From Acidobacteriota bacterium (GTDB taxonomy: Bacteria > Acidobacteriota > Thermoanaerobaculia > Multivoradales > Multivoraceae), in NCBI GenBank assembly GCA_026708285.1, contig JAPOVF010000074.1, positions 1-48,846 of the forward strand: a stretch of 48,846 nucleotides of DNA. Reading direction: 5' to 3'. The translations under genes were made by a program, and so were the position numbers. Positions 25,166 through 34,072 of this stretch are shown piece after piece (position 1 is the stretch's first letter; every line of letters starts with the position of its first letter). The notes under the pieces were generated by a model, which worked only from the letters and a program-made list of their open reading frames with translations, was not told the DNA's origin and did no database searches.

Positions 25166-27390
25166 ACGCCGTGGACAAGACAGGCAACCTCTCCCGGCGC
25201 GGCTTCCTTCACGTCACCGCCCTGGCCGGCGGCGGCATGCTCCTGGGAGCCCGTTTCCCGCTGGACGGCGCGCGCGGCGCCTTTGCCGCCACCGCCGACG
25301 CCGCGACGGCGCTCAACGCGTTCATCCGCCTGACGCCCGACGGCATCGCGACGATCATGGCCCAGAACCCCGAGATCGGTCAGGGCGTCAAGACGATGCT
25401 GCCGATGCTCATCGCCGAAGAACTCGACATTCCCTGGAGCCAGGTGCGCGTCGAGCAGGCGGACTTCGACTCGACGAAGTACCGCGGCCAGATGGCCGGC
25501 GGCAGCATGGCCACGCCGATGCACTACGAGTCGATGCGCCGCGTCGGCGCCGCCGCCCGCGCCATGCTCGTCGAAGCCGCGGCGAAGGAGTGGAAGACCA
25601 GGCCCGAGAAGTGCACCACCGAGGCCGGCGCCGTCCACTTCAAGAACAAGTCGCTGTCCTACGGCGAGCTGGCGAGCGCCGCGGCCGACATCGAGCCGCC
25701 GAATCCCCGGACCGTCCCGCTCAAGGACGCGAAGGACTTCAGGATCATCGGCCAGGAGATCCCCGGCGTCGACAACCCGCAGATCGTCACCGGTAAGCCG
25801 CTCTTCGGCATCGACGTCACCGTGCCCGGCATGAAGTACGCCGTGTTCGAGAAGTGCCGGGTCCACGGCGGCAGGGTGAAGAGCGCCAATCTCGACGCGG
25901 TCAAGGCGTCGCCCGGTGTTGTCGACGCCTTCGTCGTCGACTCGACCGCTCAGGCCGGAAGCGCCGCGCCCTCGCCTTCGATGTTTCAGGTCGGGCTGCC
26001 CAACGGCATCGCCATCGTCGGCGACTCCTGGTGGCTCGTCAACGAGGCCCGAAGCAAGCTGGAGGTCACCTGGGACGAGGGGTCGACCGCGTCCCAGAGC
26101 ACCGAGTCCTTCGACCGGCAGGCAGAGGAGCTGTCGAAGCAGGCGCCGGAACAGGATCTCAGGAACGACGGCGACGCGGCCGGCGCCCTGGCCTCCGCGG
26201 CGAAGACGCTCGAGGCCGCCTACCAATACCCCTTCCTCGCCCACGCGCCGCTCGAGCCGCAGAACACGACGGCACACTTCCACGATGGCGGGCTCGAGAT
26301 GTGGGCGCCGATCCAGACTCCACAGTTCGCCCGCGGTGACCTGGCCAAGGCGCTCGGCATTCCCGAGGACCAGATCACGATCCACCTGACCCGGATGGGA
26401 GGGGGCTTCGGGAGGCGCTTGTACTGGGACTACATGCTCGAGGCGGCGCTGATCGCGCGGCAGGCGGGAGTTCCGGTCAAGCTGGTGTGGAACCGCGAGG
26501 ACGACACGCGTTTCGACTACTTCCGCCCCGGGGGCTACCACTATCTGCAGGGCGGTCTCGACGAGGCCGGCAACCTGACGGCGTGGCGCGACCACTTCGT
26601 CAGCTTCGGCGAGGGTCGGCGGTTCGCCCCGAGCGCCGAAATGATGCCGAACGAGTTCCCGCAGGGCTTCGTGCCGAACTTCGCGCTCCAGGCGTCGAAG
26701 ATGCCGCTCGGTATCCCGACCGGGGCGCTCCGCGCTCCGACCAGCAACGCGATCTCGTTCGTCGTGCAGTCGTTCATCGACGAACTGGCAGTCGAGGCCG
26801 GCAAGGACCCGCTCCAGTTCCGGCTCGACCTGCTCGACTCGGCGCCGGCCGGGACCAGGACCGCGTTCGACCCCGGGAGGATGAAGGCCGTGCTCGAACT
26901 CGTGCGCGACAAATCGGAATGGGGCAAGGCGGACCTGCCCGAGGGCACCGGCCAGGGCGTCGCGTTCCACTTCAGCCACCGCGGCTACTTCGCCGAAGTC
27001 GTCCAGGCCACGGTCAGCAAGGAGGGCGAACTCGGTGTCGACAGGATCTGGGTCGCCGGCGACGTCGGCAGGCAGCTCGTCAACCCGAGCAACGCCCTCA
27101 ACCAGGTCCAGGGCGCGGCCCTCGACGGCCTCGGCCAGGCGCTCGACCAGGAGATCACCTTCGACGGCGGCCGCACGAACGAGAGCAACTTCCACAACTT
27201 CAAGCTGCTCCGCATCGACCAGGCGCCGCCCGTGGAAGTCCACTGGGTGATGAGCGACAACCAGCCCACCGGCCTGGGTGAGCCGGCGTTGCCTCCGGTC
27301 CCGCCGGCCCTGTGCAACGCGATCTTCGCCGTGACCGGCAAGCGGATCCGGTCGCTGCCGATCTCGAAGCACGACCTGATCTGGGCCTAA
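25162..27390 (+). CDS. Molybdopterin-binding catalytic subunit of aldehyde/isoquinoline oxidoreductase family (IorB-like), Tat-exported
   Basis: The 742-residue protein starts with a twin-arginine signal ([14 protein letters not shown]), so the complex is probably exported folded to the periplasm, as in isoquinoline 1-oxidoreductase and related membrane-bound aldehyde oxidases. Conserved molybdopterin-cytosine-dinucleotide segments include [31 protein letters not shown] and [17 protein letters not shown] near the end, with the catalytic Glu probably in GLGEPALPP. It hydroxylates a carbonyl or N-heteroaromatic carbon with water. Length and domain order match IorB; there is no separate FAD subunit. 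Confidence 0.92.
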   Translation: MNAVDKTGNLSRRGFLHVTALAGGGMLLGARFPLDGARGAFAATADAATALNAFIRLTPDGIATIMAQNPEIGQGVKTMLPMLIAEELDIPWSQVRVEQADFDSTKYRGQMAGGSMATPMHYESMRRVGAAARAMLVEAAAKEWKTRPEKCTTEAGAVHFKNKSLSYGELASAAADIEPPNPRTVPLKDAKDFRIIGQEIPGVDNPQIVTGKPLFGIDVTVPGMKYAVFEKCRVHGGRVKSANLDAVKASPGVVDAFVVDSTAQAGSAAPSPSMFQVGLPNGIAIVGDSWWLVNEARSKLEVTWDEGSTASQSTESFDRQAEELSKQAPEQDLRNDGDAAGALASAAKTLEAAYQYPFLAHAPLEPQNTTAHFHDGGLEMWAPIQTPQFARGDLAKALGIPEDQITIHLTRMGGGFGRRLYWDYMLEAALIARQAGVPVKLVWNREDDTRFDYFRPGGYHYLQGGLDEAGNLTAWRDHFVSFGEGRRFAPSAEMMPNEFPQGFVPNFALQASKMPLGIPTGALRAPTSNAISFVVQSFIDELAVEAGKDPLQFRLDLLDSAPAGTRTAFDPGRMKAVLELVRDKSEWGKADLPEGTGQGVAFHFSHRGYFAEVVQATVSKEGELGVDRIWVAGDVGRQLVNPSNALNQVQGAALDGLGQALDQEITFDGGRTNESNFHNFKLLRIDQAPPVEVHWVMSDNQPTGLGEPALPPVPPALCNAIFAVTGKRIRSLPISKHDLIWA

Positions 27391-27391
27391 C

Positions 27392-27525
27392 CACTGGGTG
27401 CGCCCCGCACTGGGTGACCCCACACACTGGGTGCGCCGGCCTTCTGGCCGGCTGTGGCCGCGGGTCTTCTGACCCGCGGAAAACCACGCGCCGCGAAGCG
27501 GCGACCATCCTGCCGCGTAGAATCC
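27392..27525. repeat. Composite palindromic repeat block (REP-like)
   Basis: Contains three copies of CACTGGGTG (27392, 27408, 27425), a palindrome GCCGGCCTTCTGGCCGGC-type unit (27423-27452 identical, inverted, to 35233-35262), a second palindrome CCGCGGGTCTTCTGACCCGCGG followed by AAAA, and GCGCCGCGAAGCGGCG. The modules recur in other intergenic gaps (17.6, 35.2 and 46.3 kb). Confidence 0.8.
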
Positions 27526-27529
27526 CCCC

Positions 27530-28099
27530 GTGCGCAACATCGCCATCGCAACTGCCCTAGTCGCCCTGATCGCCGCAATAGCCGTAGCCGCGCAGGACGC
27601 CAAGCCCTCCCTCGACGGCATGGCCATGCCCACCTACACCGCCGACGGCGACCTCATCCGCCCCGACGGCTACCGCACCTGGATCTTCGTCGGAGCCTCG
27701 CTCGGCCTCAGCTACGACGAAGACGCCGCCGAGCGCGAAGGCCCGGGCGCCTTCACCAACGTCTACATCCAGCCGGAGGCGTACCGCTACTTCATGGCGA
27801 CCGGCGAGTTCCCCGAGGGAACCATGCTCCCGATGGACGTCTTCCGCCCCGGCTCCCGCGAGTCCATCAACCAGGCCGGCTTCTTCGAGAAGGACTTCCT
27901 GGGGATGGAGGTCGCGGTCAAGGACAGCGAGCGCTACCCCGAAGGCTGGGCCTACCTCAGCTTCCGCGACCGGTCCGGAGGACTGAGGGAGTCGGCGTCA
28001 GCGTTCCCGAAGGAACGGTGCTACGACTGCCATGCCGAGCATGCTGCGACGGACAATGTGTTCACGCAGTTCTACCCGGTGTTGCAGCGGGGGGAGTAG
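27530..28099 (+). CDS. Cytochrome P460-family haem protein, secreted
   Basis: The 189-residue protein has an N-terminal signal peptide (about residues 1-21), then the P460 fold segments GYRTWIFVGASLG and FTNVYIQPEAYRYF, and a single haem-attachment site CYDCH (Cys164, Cys167, His168). Relatives oxidise hydroxylamine or bind NO, or have no known role. The start is the GTG at 27530. No cytochrome partner or ammonia-oxidation gene is near. Confidence 0.9.
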   Translation: MRNIAIATALVALIAAIAVAAQDAKPSLDGMAMPTYTADGDLIRPDGYRTWIFVGASLGLSYDEDAAEREGPGAFTNVYIQPEAYRYFMATGEFPEGTMLPMDVFRPGSRESINQAGFFEKDFLGMEVAVKDSERYPEGWAYLSFRDRSGGLRESASAFPKERCYDCHAEHAATDNVFTQFYPVLQRGE

Positions 28100-28542
28100 G
28101 CGGGCGCTACCCTAGACGCAGTAAGGTAATGGGGGCTCGATGATTCTCACCAACGCGCTTGAAGGCGGAGGTACTAGAGCGACGAATCGTCCCCGCTGCC
28201 TACTTCCTTTGTTGGTCCTGGACGTCAGCACGCTGGTCCACCGCGGCGACAACTCCACGTCGCTCGCTCTCCCGCCAATCCCCTACTTCCGCACCGAAGA
28301 TCCCAGAGGCGTCACGCCGACGCGCCGCAAGCCCCAGTGCCGGCATCGACGGCACAATCGGTCTTGACCGGCAACGAACCCGAGCATCCGCCGAGACACA
28401 GGCTCGCGGCTCTATACCAACGCGCGCATCGGTTCACGCGAGCCACATCTCCGGAAGACGTTGCTTACCCAAGCCAGACTTACAAGTGCGAAGTGGCGGC
28501 TGACCGCTGAACGGTGAACGAGGCCTTTGGGGGGGGGGAGAC
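28100..28542. other. Gene-poor gap with no supported feature
   Basis: About 440 bases between cytochrome P460 and the Sel1-repeat gene. Short open frames exist (e.g. from 28140 and 28159) but have unnatural composition and no recognisable motif. A perfect 8-bp inverted repeat GGCTCGCG/CGCGAGCC (spacing about 28 nt) lies around 28405-28445. No convincing gene is seen. Confidence 0.4.
28529..28538 (+). repeat. Ten-G homopolymer in the ribosome-binding site of the Sel1 gene
   Basis: A run of ten Gs followed by AG sits 4 bases before the TTG start codon, forming or overlapping the Shine-Dalgarno region. Length changes by slippage would alter spacing and might vary expression. Confidence 0.5.
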
Positions 28543-29394
28543 TTGACGGAAGAATCGACGTGGATTGACGAACGGGTAGACGAGATTCTCGAAGGCAACG
28601 ACGAACTCCTTCAACACCTGAAGGAACTGCTGCCGCCGAGCAACGACGCGCTGCTCCAAGAGCGAAACAAACTGATCGAAGCCGAATGGCACCACTGTGT
28701 GAACCGCCTAGCACCGAGACCCTGGCTGCCCTATGGGAAGGGGCGGAAGGTGGCGATGCTGGTACTCCTCACCCTCGGGCCTGTGGCGTTGCTCACGCCA
28801 TACACCTGGCTGTTCGTGCCCTTCCTCGTGGGCCTGGGTCTATCGCCGAGGGTTGTTGTGGGGCTCTACAAGTCGGCGTCGGTGGATGCGCTGGACTACA
28901 TTTCGCCAGACGAGCAGGAGCCAGATGAAGTGGAACTAGCTGCGGAGCAGGGTGACGCCGACGCACAGTACCGGCTAGCTCGCAGGCACGCCATAGAAGC
29001 GGAGCGGTGGAACGGCATCGGCCGTGACTTCGCCAAAGAGGCAGAACGGTGGTACATCAAGGCCGCAGAACAGGGACACGCCAGGGCCTACTATCGACTC
29101 GGCGGAGTACAGAAGAACGATACGGTAGCAATCGTGTTCTTCAGACTGGCTGCGGAGCAGAGTGACGCTGACGCACAATACCAACTTGGGAAAGTGTACG
29201 ACTGGGGAACCGGCGGGGAGAAAGATGCTGCCGAAGCAGTTCGATGGTACCGCTTGGCGGCGGAACAGGAGCACGCCAAGGCACAGGCCGCGCTTGGCCT
29301 CATGTACCTTCTCGGTAAGGGTGTAGAGCGCGACCGGGCCAAAGCCTGCGAGTGGGAGCAACGGGCTGCGGAGAACGGCTACGTCGCCGTTTGA
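28543..29394 (+). CDS. Sel1-repeat protein with two membrane helices
   Basis: The 283-residue protein has a charged N-terminal region, a hydrophobic hairpin (about residues 66-105, VAMLVLLTLGPVALLTPYTW then LFVPFLVGLGLSP), and at least three Sel1-like helical repeats (AAEQGDADAQYRLARRH; AAEQGHARAYYRLGG; AAEQSDADAQYQLGKVYDWG; AAEQEHAKAQAALGLMYLLG). Sel1 repeats mediate protein binding. The TTG at 28543 is preceded by a very G-rich ribosome-binding site. The next gene overlaps its last bases or starts about 30 bases later, so the two are co-transcribed. Confidence 0.85.
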   Translation: MTEESTWIDERVDEILEGNDELLQHLKELLPPSNDALLQERNKLIEAEWHHCVNRLAPRPWLPYGKGRKVAMLVLLTLGPVALLTPYTWLFVPFLVGLGLSPRVVVGLYKSASVDALDYISPDEQEPDEVELAAEQGDADAQYRLARRHAIEAERWNGIGRDFAKEAERWYIKAAEQGHARAYYRLGGVQKNDTVAIVFFRLAAEQSDADAQYQLGKVYDWGTGGEKDAAEAVRWYRLAAEQEHAKAQAALGLMYLLGKGVERDRAKACEWEQRAAENGYVAV

Positions 29395-29426
29395 CTCAAC
29401 TCTCGCTTGTACGGAAGGTGAACCAG

Positions 29427-30011
29427 TTGAGTGATGTAGAAATGGTCAACCTTGAGAGACTGCTGCGATATGCGAATGTCGCCAGCGTGGTTCTCGTCGT
29501 TGCTCTTGCAGTGTTGGGCGTCTTCATCTACAACTGGACCCAGCGACTCAGTGCAGAGAAGGACCGCAGACTGGAACACGCTCAGCTTGAGATCAGGCAA
29601 CTGAAGGAGCCGAGAACCATCACGCAGGCGGATCGCGCCGAGATCGTTGCTGCACTCAAGCAGTTTGCTGGACAGCGGTTCAGCTTCATGATGCACGATG
29701 GCCATGAAGCCAGGTCGTTGGTCGAAGTGCTTGACAAGACGTTGAAGTCCGCTGCATGGATCAGGGTGTCGGCGCAGACGGACGATTCCCTCTTCAGGAT
29801 GGTTGCCGGCGACACCGTAGCGCTGTCAATCAACGAAGGTGTGTTCGTGGGAATTGGACTTGACAACGCTGATGCAGCGCCTGCGGTTGCGGCTCTTGCC
29901 GACATGCTTCGGGGCGTCGGTATCCGCTGCCGAAAGGGCGAGGCTCCGTTCCTGGAAGGCAAGACTCCGAAGGCAATTCTCATTGACGTTGGGGAAAAGC
30001 GACTGGACTGA
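29427..30011 (+). CDS. Single-pass membrane protein of unknown function
   Basis: The 194-residue protein (from TTG 29427, preceded by GGAAGGTG) has one membrane helix (VASVVLVVALAVLGVFIYN) followed by a short coiled coil and a soluble alpha/beta domain (TQADRAEIVAALKQFAGQRF; VALSINEGVFVGIGL; AILIDVGEK). TTG 29391, overlapping the upstream stop, and GTG 29352 are alternative starts. The soluble part looks like a periplasmic sensor or receptor-like domain, but I do not recognise a family. It is likely co-expressed with the Sel1-repeat protein. Confidence 0.75.
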   Translation: MSDVEMVNLERLLRYANVASVVLVVALAVLGVFIYNWTQRLSAEKDRRLEHAQLEIRQLKEPRTITQADRAEIVAALKQFAGQRFSFMMHDGHEARSLVEVLDKTLKSAAWIRVSAQTDDSLFRMVAGDTVALSINEGVFVGIGLDNADAAPAVAALADMLRGVGIRCRKGEAPFLEGKTPKAILIDVGEKRLD

Positions 30012-30041
30012 CGGCATCGGTGCGGTCATCCCTTCGGGCGC

Positions 30042-30144
30042 TCGTCGCATGGGATTCCGGGATCTGCGGGAACCCGCAGAAGCCCATGCGGACGAACCCC
30101 GCAGGATCCGGTTCCCGACCGTTGGCTGGCTCCCTGGCGGAGCC
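30042..30144. other. Strongly structured intergenic element (nested and alternative hairpins)
   Basis: Outer arms TCGTCGCATGGG (30042-30053) and CCCATGCGGACGA (30083-30095) pair with one bulge. Inside them TCTGCGGG/CCCGCAGA (30063-30070, 30073-30080) is a perfect 8-bp stem. An alternative partner for GGATCTGCGGG (30060-30070) is CCCGCAGGATCC (30098-30109), which excludes the inner stem. A third hairpin is GGCTCC/GGAGCC (30128-30133, 30139-30144). The rest of the gap (30145-30411) shows no gene. The block could be a terminator region, a REP-type element or a small structured RNA. Confidence 0.5.
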
Positions 30145-30411
30145 GCCGTCGACAACTTCTCTACATGATCCCCCCGCCGAGACGCCGTTGATCGCCCACT
30201 AGTACACATACCTGCGGACTGCGCCAACGGCCGACGCGTGGCGCTCGCGGAAACGCTGCGCTATCCGGCTAGGCGCTAGACACGACGACGTGCCTGTCTT
30301 CCCCGGGCTGCCATCTGCGGGGCCCCTGGCCCAAGCTGCATCAGCCTACGGGCTGAACTGAGCCCATCGCGAACGAGCCTTCCTCCGGCCCGGACCGTAG
30401 AATACGGGGCC

Positions 30412-30891
30412 ATGGCCGTCCGTCTCTACAGCGAGGAGGAACTCGACGAGCTTCGGGTGTCACCAAAGCGGCTCACCAATCCCGGCTCTCGCTGGACCGA
30501 GAAGCCAACGGGGGCACCAGTCCATCGTCAACGGTCGTTCAAGGCCACTGGAGAGGACGCGGCCGGAACCAGGTTCGACATCTACCAGCGCCAGAACCTC
30601 CTCGACGAAGCGGACTTCTCCAGCGGCATCGCCCTCGTGTCGGTCGACGGCTCGCGCCTGACCCTGGCGCGCTACAACGGACCGAGTCACGAACATGGGG
30701 ACATCTCCTATCGGCCTCATATCCACCGTGCGAACGCGGAGGCGATCGCCACGGGCGGCAAGCCTGAACGCCACGCCGAAGAGACCGACCGCTTCGTCAC
30801 GCTGGAGGGCGCGTTCGCGTGCCTGCTCGAGGACTTCAACATCGCCGGCATCTCCGCCACGCATGACGGCCAAAGGGCTCTCCCGCTATGA
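30412..30891 (+). CDS. DUF6978-like protein
   Basis: The 159-residue protein has the sequence pattern of the uncharacterised DUF6978 family (KRLTNPGSRWTEK; RFDIYQRQNLLDEADFSSGI; RLTLARYNGPSHEH; PHIHRANAEAIATGGKPE). Such genes commonly pair with DUF1828-type genes, and here the stop overlaps the DUF1828 gene start (ATGA). The pair resembles a toxin-antitoxin or accessory module. Family assignment is from remembered motif resemblance, not a search. Confidence 0.65.
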   Translation: MAVRLYSEEELDELRVSPKRLTNPGSRWTEKPTGAPVHRQRSFKATGEDAAGTRFDIYQRQNLLDEADFSSGIALVSVDGSRLTLARYNGPSHEHGDISYRPHIHRANAEAIATGGKPERHAEETDRFVTLEGAFACLLEDFNIAGISATHDGQRALPL

Positions 30892-31670
30892 CGTTCGATG
30901 TCGACGCGGTGCAGAAACTCCTCTGCGAACGTCTCTGTGCCGAAGTGCGCCTCGCACGGCGTCCGGATGACGCCTTGATGCTACGCACGCACTTCGAGTT
31001 CCCGGACGGCGACCGATTCCCGATCCATGTCTCTGAGACCGGAATCGGCGGAATCCGGCTCTCGGACCGTGGTCACACGCTCATGCACATCAGCTACGAC
31101 CACGACATCGACGCCTTCCTTCAAGGGGCGCGCGGACAGATTCTCGAGCGCATCGTCAACGAGACGGGTGTGGAACGAGACGGAGGCTCTTTCCGCCTCG
31201 ACACGTCCATCGAGCGACTGCCCGAAGCAGTCTTTCGATTCGGCCAGGCGCTGACAAGGGTTCACGACCTGACACTGCTCTCCAGGTCTCACGTGAGGTC
31301 CACCTTCTACGACGATCTTGCCGACCTGCTGCACGGCCTCGTCGACGAGGACAAGATCCAGGCGGACTACTCGCCCGAGGGTCTTCCCGACCCCGAACCG
31401 TACCGCGTGGACTATCGGATAGACGGACGGCTGGATACGCCGCTGTTCCTGTACGGCGTACCGAATCGCGACAAGGCCCGTCTGACGACCATCATGCTGT
31501 CCCACTTCCACCGTCACGAGATTCAGTTCGAGTCGATCCTCGTCTTCTCGGATCAATCGGAGATTCCCCGTCTCGATCTGGCGCGGCTCTCCGACGTAGG
31601 CGGGGAGATGATCTCCTCGCTGGAATCGACCGCCGATCTGGAGCGGAAGCTGCTGCGGCGTGTCGCCTGA
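30888..31670 (+). CDS. DUF1828/DUF1829 domain protein
   Basis: The 260-residue protein has an N-terminal DUF1828 segment (GIGGIRLSDRGHTLMHISYD) and a C-terminal DUF1829-like region (YGVPNRDKARLTTIMLSHFH; ILVFSDQSEIPR). Both are uncharacterised and found in toxin-antitoxin-like and mobile contexts. It overlaps the upstream DUF6978-like gene by four bases, so the two are translated together. Which member would be the toxin is unknown. Confidence 0.75.
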   Translation: MTFDVDAVQKLLCERLCAEVRLARRPDDALMLRTHFEFPDGDRFPIHVSETGIGGIRLSDRGHTLMHISYDHDIDAFLQGARGQILERIVNETGVERDGGSFRLDTSIERLPEAVFRFGQALTRVHDLTLLSRSHVRSTFYDDLADLLHGLVDEDKIQADYSPEGLPDPEPYRVDYRIDGRLDTPLFLYGVPNRDKARLTTIMLSHFHRHEIQFESILVFSDQSEIPRLDLARLSDVGGEMISSLESTADLERKLLRRVA

Positions 31671-31747
31671 ACCGGCGAGGAGCACACGAACGTACTGAGT
31701 CCTGCCCGGTCTCGCCCATTCGTGAAGAGCGAGAGCGCCTGAGCTCC

Positions 31748-32032
31748 TCAGAGGATCTGCGCTTCTTCCAGCACCTGCTCCCGAAGTGCCGGGTGCAGAC
31801 TTCGCTCCGTCACAACCTCAACCCGCCGGCCCAGAAGATCCTGCACGTCCATCAGGAGCGCCCCTAGCGCAAGACCCGTGCGCCCCGGCGGCAAGGTGAC
31901 CAGAAGGTCGACGTCACTCGCATCATCCGCGTCTCCGCGAGCCATCGAGCCGAAGACGCGGACATCGCGGAGACCGTGCCGTTCTGCCAAGGCTCGGATC
32001 TCGGTTCGGTGGGACTCGATCAGGGCGTGCAT
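31748..32032 (-). CDS. MNT-type minimal nucleotidyltransferase
   Basis: The 94-residue protein has the nucleotidyltransferase motif VRVFGSMARGDADDASDVDLLV (GSxxRG then DVD, with the paired acidic metal ligands). It starts at ATG 32032; a GTG at 32041 is in frame. MNT antitoxins normally sit next to a HEPN toxin gene, and AMPylate it. No HEPN reading frame is adjacent, so it is an orphan or its partner is lost. Confidence 0.85.
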   Translation of the reverse strand: MHALIESHRTEIRALAERHGLRDVRVFGSMARGDADDASDVDLLVTLPPGRTGLALGALLMDVQDLLGRRVEVVTERSLHPALREQVLEEAQIL

Positions 32033-32143
32033 TGATCTCACGTACCTGGGCTTGCTTGGGCCTCAAAGTTCCTCGCGGCCGGGGGAACAGCTCGGTCAAT
32101 CTGCGGCTGGGCCAGGACATGACCCAGCCGACTCGCAGCCACG

Positions 32144-32383
32144 TCACCCGCTGCCTAGGAACTCCTCCTCGGTCATCTCGAAGTCATCAGCGAACTCGAC
32201 TGTGATCTCCCCGTCAAGGAGGCCGAGGTCCCGCCGGCCCGCGCGTGCCGGCACCCACGGGACGATCATGGCGACCGGCGTCTTCGACCTCCCGTACAGG
32301 ATGCCGATGCGCTCGCCGCGACGCACCTCAGCGAGGACCTTCGAGAACCTGGCCTTCAACTCGGCCACTGGAAGCGCTCTCAT
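32144..32383 (-). CDS. Phd/YefM-type antitoxin, orphan
   Basis: The 79-residue protein opens with LPVAELKARFSKVLAEVRRGERIGIL, the Phd/YefM DNA-binding fold, and continues RSKTPVAMIVPW. It usually precedes a toxin (Doc, YoeB or PIN). On this strand the following 100 bases run into the MNT gene and contain no toxin, so it appears orphaned. Confidence 0.8.
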   Translation of the reverse strand: MRALPVAELKARFSKVLAEVRRGERIGILYGRSKTPVAMIVPWVPARAGRRDLGLLDGEITVEFADDFEMTEEEFLGSG

Positions 32384-32522
32384 CGGCCGACTCTTGCGGC
32401 CTCACGATCAGGCTGTCAAGCCGCTGGGCACTGGCCCACCAGTCCGCAACCCGCCGCGACCAGCGGTACGCTCTCTACCCGGTCAGCGCCAATCTGGCCC
32501 GCACGGCGCCGCGGGCCCCGTC

Positions 32523-33944
32523 CTACAGTCCACCTCGCGATCGGATCGAGTCCAACGCGTCGGCGAGTGTCTCCGACGGCAGCCAAGCGCCACCAACCAT
32601 CACACCCACGGGCCTTCGGAGGACATCAAGCGACTCAAGCGGACTGTCGTCGAGGAGAATCAGATCCGCAACTTTGCCGACCTCCACCGTGCCGACTTCG
32701 CTGTCGGTTTCCAGAAAGACCGCAGCTTCTCTAGTAGCCAACGCCAGGATCCGCCCACGGTCGATACCCGCCGCCTCGAAGTTCGCCAACTCGTCGTGTA
32801 TCGAGAAGCCGGGCACCACGAACGGATTCGGCGTATCGGTGCCGAGCAGCAGCGCCGCCCCTGCGTCGTGGAGCGAACTCACAAACCGCAAACGGTTCGC
32901 GCGACCCGCCTCGACGAGCGCCCAGTCTTCAGAGTCCATCCGATCAAGTGAACGCCCTACCAGCGACTGCCAGATACGGCGACGTCTAGCACCGACATAG
33001 GCCAACTCAGGCTCTGCAAGCCACGCGTCGATCGCTGCGCGCGGCGCAATCGCCCGGTCGGCCTGAACCATCGTTGGGACGATCCAGACTTGGGAGTCAG
33101 CCACAAGGCCGGCGGCGCGGGCGAAACTGGTCGTGTCGACCGGCATTCCCAAGTACAACTTCGACCAGTGCCAACCGTTGCGGAACGGGGAGTCCTCCGC
33201 CTCCACCAGGTCCCCCAGCTCCGCTACGTGCTCAATGGAACGGATACCGGAGATCAGGGCATCCTCTACGTCCACGCCGCGTGGAACGTGTCCCGCTACC
33301 GGGAGACCGTTCTCCCTGGCCGTCTCGAGGACGACCGCATAGGCCTCGGCTGAGAGGTTCGTGTAGACCTTGATGAAGTCGTACCCTGCCGCCCTCTGGT
33401 CGCGTACTGCTCGGCGGGCGTCACCGGCGGACGCTATGGCCAGATTGTCGTCGCGAAGCGGTGGGTCGCCGTCCAGAATGGGGCCGGCGGTGTGGATCCT
33501 GGGTCCGGGCCATTCGCGGCGCGCAATTCGGTCTCGCCACTCGAGGATGTAGGGACGGCCGTCCATGTTCCGAACAGTCGTGACTCCGTTCGCCAGGAAC
33601 AGATCGAGCACCCGCGGATCATCGAAGTACTCGAGATGCACGTGCATGTCGGCGAGACCGGGCATGAGGTACTTGCCGGCTCCTTCGACTACGGTAAAGG
33701 TCTCGGGCACGCTGACCTGGTCCCGGTTCCCGACGCGGGCGATGACGCCGCCGGACACCAGTACCGTCTGATCGGAAACCGCCCCAACCTCGTCTTCCGC
33801 CATGGACAGGACGTTCACGCCCACGAAGGCCGTGTCCCGAAGAACGGCGGAAGTGGTAGACGACGGGCGATCCGGCCCTCCGCATGCAGCCAGCACGGTG
33901 CCGAGGCCGACAATGCTGAAGACCGAAAGCGATGGCGTGCCCAT
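32523..33944 (-). CDS. Amidohydrolase-family lipoprotein
   Basis: The 473-residue protein has a lipoprotein signal (GLGTVLAAC; Cys21) and an amidohydrolase TIM barrel: metal ligands DMHVHLEYF (His101, His103), the carboxylated-Lys candidate FIKVY, GHVPRG and SIEHVAE histidines, and LLGTDTPNPF with the catalytic Asp. It is related to imidazolonepropionase or Xaa-Pro dipeptidase/prolidase-like secreted enzymes. Likely outer-membrane or periplasmic, acting on an amide or peptide. The exact substrate is unknown. Confidence 0.9.
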   Translation of the reverse strand: MGTPSLSVFSIVGLGTVLAACGGPDRPSSTTSAVLRDTAFVGVNVLSMAEDEVGAVSDQTVLVSGGVIARVGNRDQVSVPETFTVVEGAGKYLMPGLADMHVHLEYFDDPRVLDLFLANGVTTVRNMDGRPYILEWRDRIARREWPGPRIHTAGPILDGDPPLRDDNLAIASAGDARRAVRDQRAAGYDFIKVYTNLSAEAYAVVLETARENGLPVAGHVPRGVDVEDALISGIRSIEHVAELGDLVEAEDSPFRNGWHWSKLYLGMPVDTTSFARAAGLVADSQVWIVPTMVQADRAIAPRAAIDAWLAEPELAYVGARRRRIWQSLVGRSLDRMDSEDWALVEAGRANRLRFVSSLHDAGAALLLGTDTPNPFVVPGFSIHDELANFEAAGIDRGRILALATREAAVFLETDSEVGTVEVGKVADLILLDDSPLESLDVLRRPVGVMVGGAWLPSETLADALDSIRSRGGL

Positions 33945-34072
33945 GAGAAGCTCTCGACCTCTACACGGTTGCCAGCGATCCCAAGTTCCCTACACGGACC
34001 GGAGCCGAGGAATCTCCGGTCCGTTTGCGGCGTGGACCGTAACCAAGAGCGGCTCGCATCCGTTGGGAAGCT

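Noticed and set aside
25060-27633. 857-codon minus-strand frame over the molybdenum hydroxylase
   Set aside because: Shadow of the IorB-like gene, low-complexity composition, no motif.
28140-28503. Small open frames in the 28.1-28.5 kb gap
   Set aside because: No ribosome-binding site, Arg/Pro/Ser-rich composition, no recognisable domain.
30180-30300. Integron attC-like or phage att site near GCTAGGCGCTAG
   Set aside because: No paired R/L core sites of the attC type and no integrase gene in the window.
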